Assembly: GCF_021033825.1 (NCBI RefSeq)
Contig: NZ_JAIFXZ010000001.1
Location: 186,001 to 250,000 of the forward strand
Direction: 5' to 3'
Source of the DNA: Dietzia aurantiaca
GTDB lineage: Bacteria > Actinomycetota > Actinomycetes > Mycobacteriales > Mycobacteriaceae
Length of the DNA stretch: 64,000 bases
Position numbers and translations under genes: made by a program. Positions 36,072 to 44,155 of this stretch are shown in pieces (position 1 is the stretch's first letter; each line of letters begins with the position of its first letter). The notes below the pieces were generated by a model. That model did not search any database. It worked only from the letters and a program-made list of their open reading frames with translations, and had not been told where the DNA came from.

Positions 36072-36386
36072 TCAGTTGACGGCCTTCAGACCCACCACGC
36101 CGCCGACGATCATCAGCAGAAAGATCACCTTGAGCACGGACACTGGTTCGGCGCCGGTGATCATCGCGTAGATCACGGTCAGCGAGGCGCCGATGCCCAC
36201 CCAGACCGCGTAGGCGGTGCCGACGGGCAGGTCCCGCATCGCGTAGGCGAGACCGCCCATACTCACGACCAGCGCCACTCCGAATACCACGGAGGGCCCG
36301 AGCCGGGTGAAGCCCTCGGACCGGCCCAGGGCGGTGGCCCACACGGCCTCGAGAACACCGGAAAAGACAAGAACTATCCACGCCAT
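36072..36386 (-). CDS. gdx: SMR family guanidinium exporter (Gdx/SugE type)
   Basis: The protein has 104 residues with four membrane helices. The essential Glu13 lies in SGVLEAVWATAL, and AYAVWVGIGA in helix 3 is typical of the Gdx (SugE) branch rather than of broad drug exporters such as EmrE. It would exchange guanidinium for protons as an antiparallel dimer. The guanidine-III riboswitch directly in its leader supports this substrate independently. The start ATG follows AGGAGG, which lies in a switching helix (36387-36407). Confidence 0.92.
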   Translation of the reverse strand: MAWIVLVFSGVLEAVWATALGRSEGFTRLGPSVVFGVALVVSMGGLAYAMRDLPVGTAYAVWVGIGASLTVIYAMITGAEPVSVLKVIFLLMIVGGVVGLKAVN

Positions 36387-36398
36387 GACGGCCTCCTG

Positions 36399-36441
36399 CG
36401 GGCCGTCTTGTCGCGCACCGGGTACGGCACCCCTCGTCCGG
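36399..36441 (-). promoter_or_regulatory. Guanidine-III (ykkC-III) riboswitch
   Basis: Read from 36441 leftward, the element begins CCGGACGAGGGGTGCCGTAC, continues with CCGGT, and ends CGACAAGACGGC, matching the known guanidine-III consensus, including the pseudoknot partners GCCGT and ACGGC. The last bases (GACGGCC) can instead pair with GGCCGTC immediately before the start codon, enclosing the ribosome site. Guanidine binding should hold ACGGC in the pseudoknot and free the ribosome site, switching translation of the exporter on. Confidence 0.93.
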
Positions 36442-36531
36442 AGGCCCCGTGTCGGGGTCCTGTGACCGAGGTTGTCACACGGGCCCGGCCCGGGCAACGT
36501 CAGATGCGTCACCACCTCGTAGCATGAGCCC

Positions 36532-37395
36532 ATGCAGGTAGGCGAGGTCTCTGAGCTGTGGCGATACCCGGTCAAGTCGATGCGCGGAGACCGCGTCGTC
36601 TCCTCGGAGGTGACCGAGAGGTGGGGCTTCCCCGGTGACCGGGGCTGGGCCGTGCGCGACGAGCAGGCCTCGGAGATCCGCGGGGCCAAGCGGATCAATT
36701 CACTGCTGCGGTTCCACGCCCGCTATCTCGAGGAGCCCGCCGCCGATTCCACGCCGCCGATCGAGGTCACGTGTCCTGATGGCACCGTGGTCCGGAGCGA
36801 CGACGACGAGATCCACGACGCCCTGTCCGCTGCGACGGGCCGGACCGTCACACTGTGGCCGCGCCGCTCACCCGACGACCACGAACATTACCGCCGCGGC
36901 CGGATCACCGAAGCCGACATACGGGCTCAACTGGACCTGGGTCCGGATGACCCGTTCCCCGATTTCTCCACGCTTCCCGAGGACGTGCTGGCCGAGCTGT
37001 TCGACTACGTCACCCCGCGGGGCACCTACTTCGATGCCATGCCGCTCTCGCTGGCCACCACCACGGCGTTGGGGTCGCTGCAGGCCACCGTCCCGGATTC
37101 GGTGATCGACGCGCGACGGTTCCGTAAGAACATCATCGTGGCCGGGGCGCCCGGCGCCGAGGGCTTCCCCGAGTTCGACTGGGTGGGCCGACGGCTGCGC
37201 ATCGGCGACGTGGTCTGCGAGGTCACGACGCCCATCGCGCGGTGCGTGATGGTGGGCCTCCCCCAGGCCGAGCTGCCCCACGACCGGGACATCCTGAAGT
37301 CACTGGTCCGCAACACGGGTATGGATCTGGGTGTCTACCTCCGGGTGGTCGAGCCCGGCAGGATGACCGAGGGCGACCCGGTTCATCTGGATTGA
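36532..37395 (+). CDS. MOSC domain-containing protein
   Basis: The protein has 287 residues. The N-terminal barrel domain (VGEVSELWRYPVKSMRG, about 2-60) and C-terminal MOSC domain (about 130-285) are recognised, the latter with RRFRKNIIV, and the conserved cysteine in ARCVMVGLPQ that binds molybdenum cofactor in relatives such as mARC. Proteins of this type reduce N-hydroxylated compounds or carry sulfur. No partner reductase is adjacent. It is divergent from the SMR gene, and a terminator hairpin follows at 37415. Confidence 0.87.
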   Translation: MQVGEVSELWRYPVKSMRGDRVVSSEVTERWGFPGDRGWAVRDEQASEIRGAKRINSLLRFHARYLEEPAADSTPPIEVTCPDGTVVRSDDDEIHDALSAATGRTVTLWPRRSPDDHEHYRRGRITEADIRAQLDLGPDDPFPDFSTLPEDVLAELFDYVTPRGTYFDAMPLSLATTTALGSLQATVPDSVIDARRFRKNIIVAGAPGAEGFPEFDWVGRRLRIGDVVCEVTTPIARCVMVGLPQAELPHDRDILKSLVRNTGMDLGVYLRVVEPGRMTEGDPVHLD

Positions 37396-37414
37396 TCAAG
37401 CTAAGAGTAGCTAC

Positions 37415-37436
37415 CCCCCGCTCCGCGGGGCGGGGG
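37415..37436 (+). terminator. Hairpin after the MOSC gene
   Basis: The stem CCCCCGC/GCGGGGG (7 bp) extends inward through TCC/GGG-type pairs. It is 20 bases after the stop codon. Confidence 0.55.
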
Positions 37437-37457
37437 CAGATGACGACGTAGTCAGTC

Positions 37458-37495
37458 GTCGGAGGGCCCACCGCCGCAGCGACAGGCCCTCCGAC
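37458..37495 (-). terminator. Hairpin after the excalibur gene
   Basis: A perfect 10-bp stem GTCGGAGGGC/GCCCTCCGAC with an 18-base loop starts 20 bases past the stop at 37515 of the leftward gene. There is no U-tract. Confidence 0.5.
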
Positions 37496-37514
37496 ACGGT
37501 GCCCACTGGCGTCC

Positions 37515-37928
37515 TTACTCGCAGGCCACGCCGTCGTTGTCCCGGTCGAGTGCCGGGCGGTAGGCGTCCTGGCCGCGGTAGATCGGAGCGATGCCGAGCC
37601 TGCGGGCCTCTGTGCAATTGGCGACGTACGTGGCCGCTGGGGCCTGCCGAGGGGCAGGAGCCGCGACAGGCGCCGGCGCGGGCGCGAGGGCCGGAGCCGG
37701 AGCCGGAGCAGGCGCCGGGATGAACGGGAGATCCCACACGAGCGGGAACGGCAGTGGAGGGAGAGCACCGGCCTCGGACCCCATCGGGATCGGCACCAGG
37801 ACCGGGGCGACGTCCGGAACCTGCACCGCCCAGGGGCCGACGTACACCTCGGCGGCGGAGGCTGCCGGAGCCACGGACATCAGTGCTGCGGCAGCCAGAC
37901 CGGCCACCACGAATGAGCGTTTGATCAT
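37515..37928 (-). CDS. Secreted excalibur (calcium-binding) domain protein
   Basis: The protein has 137 residues. A signal peptide (MIKRSFVVAGLAAAALM, cleavage after ASA at about residue 25) is followed by a Pro/Val-rich part, an Ala-Pro repeat (about 70-92), and a C-terminal excalibur domain: NCTEARRLG, then a DRDNDGVACE calcium loop with two cysteines. It is exported and probably wall-associated. The Ala-Pro linker is encoded by a repetitive GGAGCC-type tract and could vary in length between strains. The role is unknown. Confidence 0.88.
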   Translation of the reverse strand: MIKRSFVVAGLAAAALMSVAPAASAAEVYVGPWAVQVPDVAPVLVPIPMGSEAGALPPLPFPLVWDLPFIPAPAPAPAPALAPAPAPVAAPAPRQAPAATYVANCTEARRLGIAPIYRGQDAYRPALDRDNDGVACE

Positions 37929-38147
37929 CGATTAAATCCCTAGTAGAGGACCACTTACGGATGCGCGGTCAGATAATTCTCATCTTATGGCACAGTGCGA
38001 GCATCCTTCAGCAGCGCCCCCGGTGCTGCCGCCCCCCTTCTGGAGGCCGGCAACGGGATGGATCACCCATGTGGCTATCCGATCTCGGAGTGAAACGAGC
38101 CGGACCATCTGAGCGGAGGCCGGCACCCACCACGTCGGCGACTCCTG

Positions 38148-38411
38148 TCAGCCCCGGTGCGGGTTGCCCTTCTGCAGGCGATCGATGTGCTCGGACGCCT
38201 CGGCTTTGGTGAGGGTCGCGGGTAGCTCCTCCCCCGCCTCACGAGCGAGGGTGTCGAGGTAGCTCTTCTGGGCCTCCGTCATGGGCTCGTCGCCGGTGAC
38301 CCAGTCGTCCGGGTCGCGCTGTAGAGACGTGTCCCCGGGGTCCCGGCCCTCCGGCACGGGGGCGCCCAGTGTTTCGGAGTCGTGGTTCCGTTCGACGTCG
38401 GGATCAGTCAT
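38148..38411 (-). CDS. DUF3072 family protein
   Basis: The protein has 87 residues. The hallmark MTEAQKSYLDTLAREAGEE (44-62) and the closing KAEASEHIDRLQ helix define DUF3072, a small soluble family in actinobacteria and proteobacteria. The N-terminal 40 residues are acidic and probably unstructured. The 219 bases upstream of the excalibur gene (37929-38147) hold no gene. The function is not known. Confidence 0.8.
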   Translation of the reverse strand: MTDPDVERNHDSETLGAPVPEGRDPGDTSLQRDPDDWVTGDEPMTEAQKSYLDTLAREAGEELPATLTKAEASEHIDRLQKGNPHRG

Positions 38412-38455
38412 GGCTTCACGCTACGCAGCATCCGGGCGGCTTCAACCGCATCGGT

Positions 38456-39139
38456 TCAGGCGCCGTCGACCGGACCCCAGGCCGCCACCCAGATCACCCG
38501 CAGGCTGTCGAGGGTCCGCTCGGATTCCCCCGGCGAGGGTGCGCGCTGACGGTCCTTGTAGAACACCGCGGTGATCATGTCGGTCACCGAGGTGATCAGA
38601 CGGAGGTGGTCCGAGGACAACGGCGTGATCAGCCCGGCGGCAGCGTCGCGGTCCATCTGCTCCGCGAGCTGCTGGTTGAGCTCGGCATCCAGCGCGTCCC
38701 ACCGGGCCCGGAGAGTGAGGTCGTATCCGGTGGCCTGTAGCCCGGAGAGGATCACCCGCGCCCGGCGCACCCACACGGAGTGGGACACCACGAAGAGCCT
38801 GTCGAAATAGTCCGCGTATGACTCGCCGGCCCTCCGGTGATAGCTGCCGATCGCCGCGTCCCACTCGTTCCACACCGAGGACACGAGCTCCGACAGGACC
38901 TCGTCCTTGGACTCGAAGTAGAAGTAGAAGTTGGGTCTCTTGATCCCCGCGGCGTCGGTGATGTCCTTGACGGAGATCTCCATGACCGGCATCTGGCCGA
39001 GAAGGCCCTCGAGGGCATCGAGTATGGCCTGCCGCTGGACCTCACCGCGGGACAGCCGTCGCCGCCGGGTGCCACCGTCGTCGCGCACCGGGGGCTCGAC
39101 GGCTGCGGCCGCAGCTGCCGGGGAGGTACGGGGTTCCAT
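38456..39139 (-). CDS. TetR family regulator, EthR-like
   Basis: The protein has 227 residues from the ATG at 39139 after AGAGGATG; an in-frame ATG three codons earlier is too close to that site. The DNA-binding domain (RRRRLSRGEVQRQAILDAL ... IKRPNFYFYFESKDEVL) has the FYFYF-type recognition helix seen in EthR. In M. tuberculosis EthR represses the Baeyer-Villiger monooxygenase gene ethA; here a monooxygenase lies directly upstream on the same strand, 150 bases away. Control of that gene through the palindrome at 41190 is the natural inference. Confidence 0.82.
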   Translation of the reverse strand: MEPRTSPAAAAAAVEPPVRDDGGTRRRRLSRGEVQRQAILDALEGLLGQMPVMEISVKDITDAAGIKRPNFYFYFESKDEVLSELVSSVWNEWDAAIGSYHRRAGESYADYFDRLFVVSHSVWVRRARVILSGLQATGYDLTLRARWDALDAELNQQLAEQMDRDAAAGLITPLSSDHLRLITSVTDMITAVFYKDRQRAPSPGESERTLDSLRVIWVAAWGPVDGA

Positions 39140-39289
39140 GGTGCACATCCTCTTGTCGCTGGTGCCCGCGCGGGCCGCGCGTGGCCACTGCCCGACCATC
39201 AGATCAGATAGTGGCCACCCGCGTGCCCCGCGCCTCCCGGGCTCGTCGGCGCGGGGCACGGGGCACCACGCCGTGCGCCCGCTCGGACC

Positions 39290-41128
39290 TCAGCCGACCG
39301 GCAGCGCGGTCCGCGACGGCTCCAGTGTCAGTTCGTCGAACTGCCCGGCTTTCCACCAGTCCTCGATCATGTTCCAGAAGTCGATCTCCGAGGAGTTGTA
39401 GACATCCATGAACACCGCCTTGGACACGTCTCCCTGACCGTTGTAGTAGCCGGGTGTGCACGCGCCCCAGTAGGCCATACGGGGCTCGTTGGACTCCCGG
39501 ACCTTGCGCACCCACTCGGTCTCGGCCTCGAGCGTCGGCTCGAAGGTGCCGAGACCGTTGTCCAACATGTGCTTGATGAGCCGGGCGGAGTGGCGCGCCT
39601 TGCGGTCGAGCATGTAGACGAAGTTGACGTAATAGGCCGTCTGGGTCATTCCGAGCTCGACGAAATTCGGGAAACCGTGGGTGAAGAACCCGTGGAAGGT
39701 CTTGGCGCCGTCGGAGAAGTACTCCTGCAGGGAGTTCCCGTCGCGGCCGATCACGTCGTATCCGTAGATCCCCGCCGGGCCGGACCCGGTCTCGAACCCG
39801 GTGGCAAAGACGATGCAGTCCACCTCGTGATGCTCTCCCGCCACGACGATCCCGGTGGCGGTGATCCCGTCGATGCCACTCGGTGACGCCGCGAGGGTCA
39901 CGTTGGGACGGTTGAACGTGTCCAGGTACTCGTCGTTGAAGCACGGCCGCTTACACATGTAGCCGAACCACGGCTTGAGCCCCTCGGCGGTGGCGGGGTC
40001 GCTCACGATCTCGTCGACGCGCGCGTGCGCGTCCATGAGTAGTTGCATGTCGGCGACCTCGGCGATCGTCGCCTGGTCGGCCGCCGGAAGGTCACCGACA
40101 GGGGTGTCGACCAGGTGCTGCCCGCCGAGCGCCGGAAACAGGTGCGTCCAGCCGTCGTCGACGTGATTCCCCTCGACCTCGTGGCCGGAGATGATGCCGT
40201 TGAAGTTGTCGTGCCGCTCGTACTGCCAGCCCGGCCCGAGCGAGGCCTTCCACTCCGGGTCGGTCTTGCGGTTGTTACGCGGTTGCACGACGCTCGGGGT
40301 CCGCTGCACCACGACGAGCTCCTCGGCGTCCTGCGCGAGATACGGCACCACCTGGACGCCGGTGGCCCCGGTCCCCACCACGGCGACGCGCTTGTCCCGC
40401 AGGTTCTCCAGGTTCCCCGCCTGGGTGCCGCCGGTGTAGTCGTAGTCCCACCGGCTGGTGTGGAAGATCTTCCCCTGGAAGTCGCCGATGCCGGGCACCT
40501 TGGGCAGTTGGGGCTTGGTCAGCGCGCCGTTGCAGCGCATGAAGAACTTGGTGCGGAAGCGGTCACCGCGATCGGTGGTGACTTCCCATCGCTGCTGGAC
40601 CTCATCCCACTCGGCATGAGTCGCGCGGGTCTGGAAGTAGGTACGGCTGTAGAGGTCGTAGTGCCGCCCGATGCGCTGGGCGTGTTCGAAGATCTCGGAG
40701 CCGTCGGCGTAGCGCTGGCTGGGGACGTAGCCGGTCTCCTCGAGCAGGGGCATGTAGATGTGTGACTCGATGTCGCACTGCACGCCCGGGTAGCGGTTCC
40801 AGTACCAGGTGCCGCCATAGTCGCCGCCGTACTCGACCATCCGGAAGTTCGTGATCCCGTTCTGCATGAGGTAGGCACCGGCGGTCAGCCCGCCGAAACC
40901 TCCGCCCAGGACCAGCACGTCGAGCTCCTCGGTGACCGGCTCGCGGGTGATCGGCTCACTGAACGGGTCGCGGTCGTCCACCTCGAGCACGTCGGACAAT
41001 CCCTGGAACTGGGCCAACTGGTCATTCCGGAGCCGGGCCTGCTTGTCCTCTGCGAAGCGTTGGCGGAGATACTCGGGGTCGAAATCGATGTCGAGGGGGA
41101 TGTTCGACTCGGGGAGGGTGAAGGCCAT
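39290..41128 (-). CDS. Baeyer-Villiger type flavin monooxygenase
   Basis: The protein has 612 residues. The FAD Rossmann motif GGGFGGL is at about 75-81, the Baeyer-Villiger fingerprint [14 protein letters not shown] in the middle, and the NADPH motif [14 protein letters not shown] follows; [10 protein letters not shown] is also typical. A 70-residue N-terminal extension and the length match the larger actinobacterial cyclohexanone/hydroxyacetophenone-type enzymes. It inserts oxygen next to a ketone to make an ester or lactone. A 21-base perfect palindrome lies 62 bases upstream. Nearby ligases, hydrolase and SDR suggest a catabolic pathway. Confidence 0.92.
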   Translation of the reverse strand: MAFTLPESNIPLDIDFDPEYLRQRFAEDKQARLRNDQLAQFQGLSDVLEVDDRDPFSEPITREPVTEELDVLVLGGGFGGLTAGAYLMQNGITNFRMVEYGGDYGGTWYWNRYPGVQCDIESHIYMPLLEETGYVPSQRYADGSEIFEHAQRIGRHYDLYSRTYFQTRATHAEWDEVQQRWEVTTDRGDRFRTKFFMRCNGALTKPQLPKVPGIGDFQGKIFHTSRWDYDYTGGTQAGNLENLRDKRVAVVGTGATGVQVVPYLAQDAEELVVVQRTPSVVQPRNNRKTDPEWKASLGPGWQYERHDNFNGIISGHEVEGNHVDDGWTHLFPALGGQHLVDTPVGDLPAADQATIAEVADMQLLMDAHARVDEIVSDPATAEGLKPWFGYMCKRPCFNDEYLDTFNRPNVTLAASPSGIDGITATGIVVAGEHHEVDCIVFATGFETGSGPAGIYGYDVIGRDGNSLQEYFSDGAKTFHGFFTHGFPNFVELGMTQTAYYVNFVYMLDRKARHSARLIKHMLDNGLGTFEPTLEAETEWVRKVRESNEPRMAYWGACTPGYYNGQGDVSKAVFMDVYNSSEIDFWNMIEDWWKAGQFDELTLEPSRTALPVG

Positions 41129-41189
41129 TCTCGCGTCCCTTTCCTGGGGTGCCGTCCACGCGTAAGGGGTTTGGACGGTTTGTCGAAAA

Positions 41190-41210
41190 AACTTGACGCG
41201 GCGTCAAGTT
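41190..41210. promoter_or_regulatory. 21-base perfect palindrome before the monooxygenase (TetR-type operator)
   Basis: AACTTGACGC-G-GCGTCAAGTT is fully symmetrical and contains a TTGACG box, so a bound repressor would block a promoter. It is upstream only of the monooxygenase, since the ligase on the other side ends at 41326. The TetR protein at 38456 is the likely binder. Confidence 0.65.
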
Positions 41211-41325
41211 GTGACCAGGATTACATGAGTGACGTGACGGACGCAACAATTTCTCGGAAAGTCGGCGCACGGCGACGCCCGTGGTCGGCCGCGATCGGCG
41301 CTCCCAGCCGCAAGCTCTGGCGCGT

Positions 41326-43011
41326 TCAGCTCTCGCGCAGTCTGCGGCGCAGAATCTTCCCCGTGGCGGTCCGCGGCAACGCATCCACGATCTCCACCTC
41401 GCGCGGATACTTGTAGGCCGCCATCCGGGCACGGCAGTACTCAATCAACTCCGCGGCGGTGGCCACCTCCCCGTCGCGCAACGCGACATAGGCCCGCGCG
41501 GACTGCCCGCGGTACTCATCGGCGATATCCACCACGGCGACTTCTTCCACTGCGGGATGCGCCGAGAGCACCTGTTCAACTTCGTAGGGCCAGATCTTGT
41601 AGCCGGCGGCGTTGATCACGTCGCTGGAGCGGTCCACGACGTAGAGCCACCCGTCATCGTCGACAAACCCGATGTCCCCTGTCGCGAACATCCCCCTGCC
41701 GAGGGCGTCCGCGGTGGCGTCGGGTCGTCGCCAATATCCGGCCATCACCTGGGGTCCGGACGTCATGATCTCGCCGAACGCCCCCGGGGGCACCGGCAGC
41801 CCCGCCTCGTCCACCACCGCCACGGTCGTCCCCGGGACCGGGATCCCCACCGAGAGCACGCCCGTGTCGGGGTCGGTGGGCGCGCGCTGCCCGTAGGGAA
41901 CGAGGTGCGACGGCGACGCGGTCTCGGTCTGGCCGTACGCGTTGTGGATGTAGCCGCCGAGCCGCTCGTCGAGCTCGTCCACCACGTCCGGGTCGATCGG
42001 CAGCCCGCCCGAGAATCTGATCCGCAGCGGCGCCAATCGCCCGGCGGTGATGGTCGGCTCCGCCGCGAGCGCCTTGTACGCGGTGATCGCAGCGATCCCG
42101 AACGCCGGACGCCGTTCCTCAATCGCATCCGCGATCACCGTCGGACCGAACCGGTGCGTGAGCACGATCGGCGAGCCGGTGACCATCGCCAGGATGACCG
42201 CCCCGACGAGCCCCGTCACATGAAACAGTGGCGACATCGCCAGGACCGGCTCCCCCGCGACGAGCCCCGACCAGTCGCGGTAGACCTCCCCGCTGACCAG
42301 CAGATTGCGGTGGGTGAGCATCGCGCCCTTCGGGGCTCCGGTGGTCCCGGACGTCGGCGCGATCACTGCCACGTCGTTCGGAGGGATCCGCACTGCGCCG
42401 AGCTGCCGGTCGGCGCGGCTGTCGGCCTCGCGCGCCGTCCGCGCCTGGACCACCCTGGCCAGATCGATCGTGTCGGCGGGATCGCGTCGCCTGCATCCGT
42501 CGAACATGCGCAGGTCATCGCGTGTCTGGAAGTCCAGGGGCGACACGGTGACCACGATCGGCACCCGCGCGGATCGCGTGCCGAGGACGTGTCGCGCCAC
42601 CTCCTCGTAGACGTCATCGAGACAGAGGAGCGCAGTCGGGTCGAGGTCCTCCACGGCGAGCGCGAACTCCGACCTCTTGCTCATGGGACTGACCAGGGCG
42701 ACCGTCCCCCGCGCTTTCCATGTCGCGAGAAGTCCGATGACGAATGCCGGATTGTTCTGCACGCACAGGGCGAGCCGGTCGCCGGCACTGAACCCGCGCG
42801 CGGCGAGGAGCGCGGCGACGGCATCCGAGGCCCTGTCCACGTCCTGCCACGACATGGTGGTGTCGAAGTAGTGGATCGCGGGCAGCTTCGGCCCCGCGGC
42901 CACCGCGGCCTGGAAGGCCGCCAGCACGGACTCGTGCGTCGTGCCGACCTGCGCGACCGGCGCCCTGCGGCTGTTCTCGTCCTCGGCGTTCATTCCTGCA
43001 GTGTGGCCCAC
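41326..43011 (-). CDS. Class I acyl-CoA ligase (AMP-forming), copy 1
   Basis: The protein has about 561 residues from a GTG at 43011 that has GGGAGG at good distance; an ATG at 42993 is the alternative. Adenylation motifs are complete: APTSGTTGAPKGAMLTHRN, the YGQTE loop, TGDIGFVDDDGWLYVVDRSSD, and the C-terminal catalytic Lys in PRTATGKILRR. It activates a carboxylic acid to its CoA thioester. It is similar along its length to the ligase at 45124 but clearly diverged. It is divergent from the XRE-TetR regulator. Confidence 0.9.
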   Translation of the reverse strand: MGHTAGMNAEDENSRRAPVAQVGTTHESVLAAFQAAVAAGPKLPAIHYFDTTMSWQDVDRASDAVAALLAARGFSAGDRLALCVQNNPAFVIGLLATWKARGTVALVSPMSKRSEFALAVEDLDPTALLCLDDVYEEVARHVLGTRSARVPIVVTVSPLDFQTRDDLRMFDGCRRRDPADTIDLARVVQARTAREADSRADRQLGAVRIPPNDVAVIAPTSGTTGAPKGAMLTHRNLLVSGEVYRDWSGLVAGEPVLAMSPLFHVTGLVGAVILAMVTGSPIVLTHRFGPTVIADAIEERRPAFGIAAITAYKALAAEPTITAGRLAPLRIRFSGGLPIDPDVVDELDERLGGYIHNAYGQTETASPSHLVPYGQRAPTDPDTGVLSVGIPVPGTTVAVVDEAGLPVPPGAFGEIMTSGPQVMAGYWRRPDATADALGRGMFATGDIGFVDDDGWLYVVDRSSDVINAAGYKIWPYEVEQVLSAHPAVEEVAVVDIADEYRGQSARAYVALRDGEVATAAELIEYCRARMAAYKYPREVEIVDALPRTATGKILRRRLRES

Positions 43012-43095
43012 TCCGTCACCCTCCCGGCCGATTCCCGGACAGCCGGTCACGGACAGTGCCTCTGCGGACGGCCACACTCTCGTACTGTGTTCAGC

Positions 43096-43947
43096 ATGCC
43101 CGAACAGGCCACCCGTGCCGACACCGGAAGCGCGATCCGTGCCGCCCGCCTCGATGCCGGACTCACCCTGCGCAGACTGGCCACCGCGATCAACGTCAGC
43201 ACCGGCACGATGAGCGCGATAGAGAACGGCAAGGTCGGCGTGACCGTCGATCGACTGCGCCACATCTCCGACGCTCTCGGTGTGCCCGCGGCCCGACTGG
43301 TCCGGCCTCGACGAGCCGCCGTGAACACAGCCACGCCACAACCGCCGGCGGAAGGCTCGGGCTGGCGATCGTTCGACGACATCAATCTGGATTCCGTGCT
43401 CGCGTCCGCGGTCGAGGTCTTTCGTGAGACCGGTTACCACGGGGCCACGATGCGGCTGATCGCCACCGGCGCCGACATCAGCGTCGCCGGCATCTATCAC
43501 CACTATCCGAGCAAGAAGCACATATTGATCGAGTTGATCTCCCGGGCGCACGCCGACCTCGGGTGGCGTTTGAACGCGGCCGCTGCAGATGGCGCGGACG
43601 CAGCCGGGGGGTTCTCGAACATGGTGGAGGCGCTGGTGCTGTTCCGCGAAGAGCGCCGCGCACTGGCATTCGTGATGGTGACCGAGTCGTACCGAGCGGG
43701 CGTCCCGTTGGCCGGCGGCTCGGACCCGGACAACGGTGATATCCGCGCCACCCTCCTGGCGGCTGCCCTCCAGGCCGTCGAATCCGGGAGTTTCGGCAAT
43801 ACTGAACCCGAACTCGCAGTCGACGCAATTCTCACGATGTGCCTTGCCCCGCCCTCCTGGACGGGCGCCGATCAGGCCAGTGACCCGGCGGAGCTGGCAC
43901 GCGACTACGCCCATCTCGCCCTGTCCATGATGCATCACCGCCGCTGA
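43096..43947 (+). CDS. XRE-TetR fusion transcriptional regulator
   Basis: The protein has 283 residues with two DNA-binding domains. Residues about 10-70 are a Cro/C1-type helix-turn-helix (IRAARLDAGLTLRRLATAIN, STGTMSAIENGKVG). Residues about 98-144 are a TetR-type domain (VFRETGYHGATMRLIATGAD, SVAGIYHHYPSKKHIL) with a full TetR ligand domain after it. No strong ribosome site precedes the ATG. It stands between two oppositely directed acyl-CoA ligase units and probably controls both; the palindrome at 44090-44119 is a candidate site. Confidence 0.82.
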   Translation: MPEQATRADTGSAIRAARLDAGLTLRRLATAINVSTGTMSAIENGKVGVTVDRLRHISDALGVPAARLVRPRRAAVNTATPQPPAEGSGWRSFDDINLDSVLASAVEVFRETGYHGATMRLIATGADISVAGIYHHYPSKKHILIELISRAHADLGWRLNAAAADGADAAGGFSNMVEALVLFREERRALAFVMVTESYRAGVPLAGGSDPDNGDIRATLLAAALQAVESGSFGNTEPELAVDAILTMCLAPPSWTGADQASDPAELARDYAHLALSMMHHRR

Positions 43948-44089
43948 CCTGGTGGTTCAGTCGAGCTGAACTTCATTTCCGCCGCGCCACCCCCGACCTC
44001 GAGGGCCTGCCCGCGCCGCCTATCGCGTTGGATCCGGTACTCCGGAAACACTTGACGGACCGCCTTTGCGGTGAGACGCTCATCACAAT

Positions 44090-44119
44090 GAACTGACCGA
44101 GTGAGCGCTCGGACCGTTC
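44090..44119. promoter_or_regulatory. 30-base interrupted palindrome before the cyclase/ligase operon
   Basis: GAAC-N3-CCGAG-N6-CTCGG-N3-GTTC is symmetrical in all four blocks. It is 37-66 bases before the cyclase ATG, in the only promoter region of the cyclase-ligase unit, and just after the XRE-TetR gene. Confidence 0.6.
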
Positions 44120-44155
44120 AGCAGACATCTCATCCACACGAGAGGATCAGTCGAT

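Noticed and set aside
43955-43971. Short hairpin GTTCAG/CTGAAC after the XRE-TetR gene
   Set aside because: A 6-bp stem without a U-tract is too weak to call a terminator.
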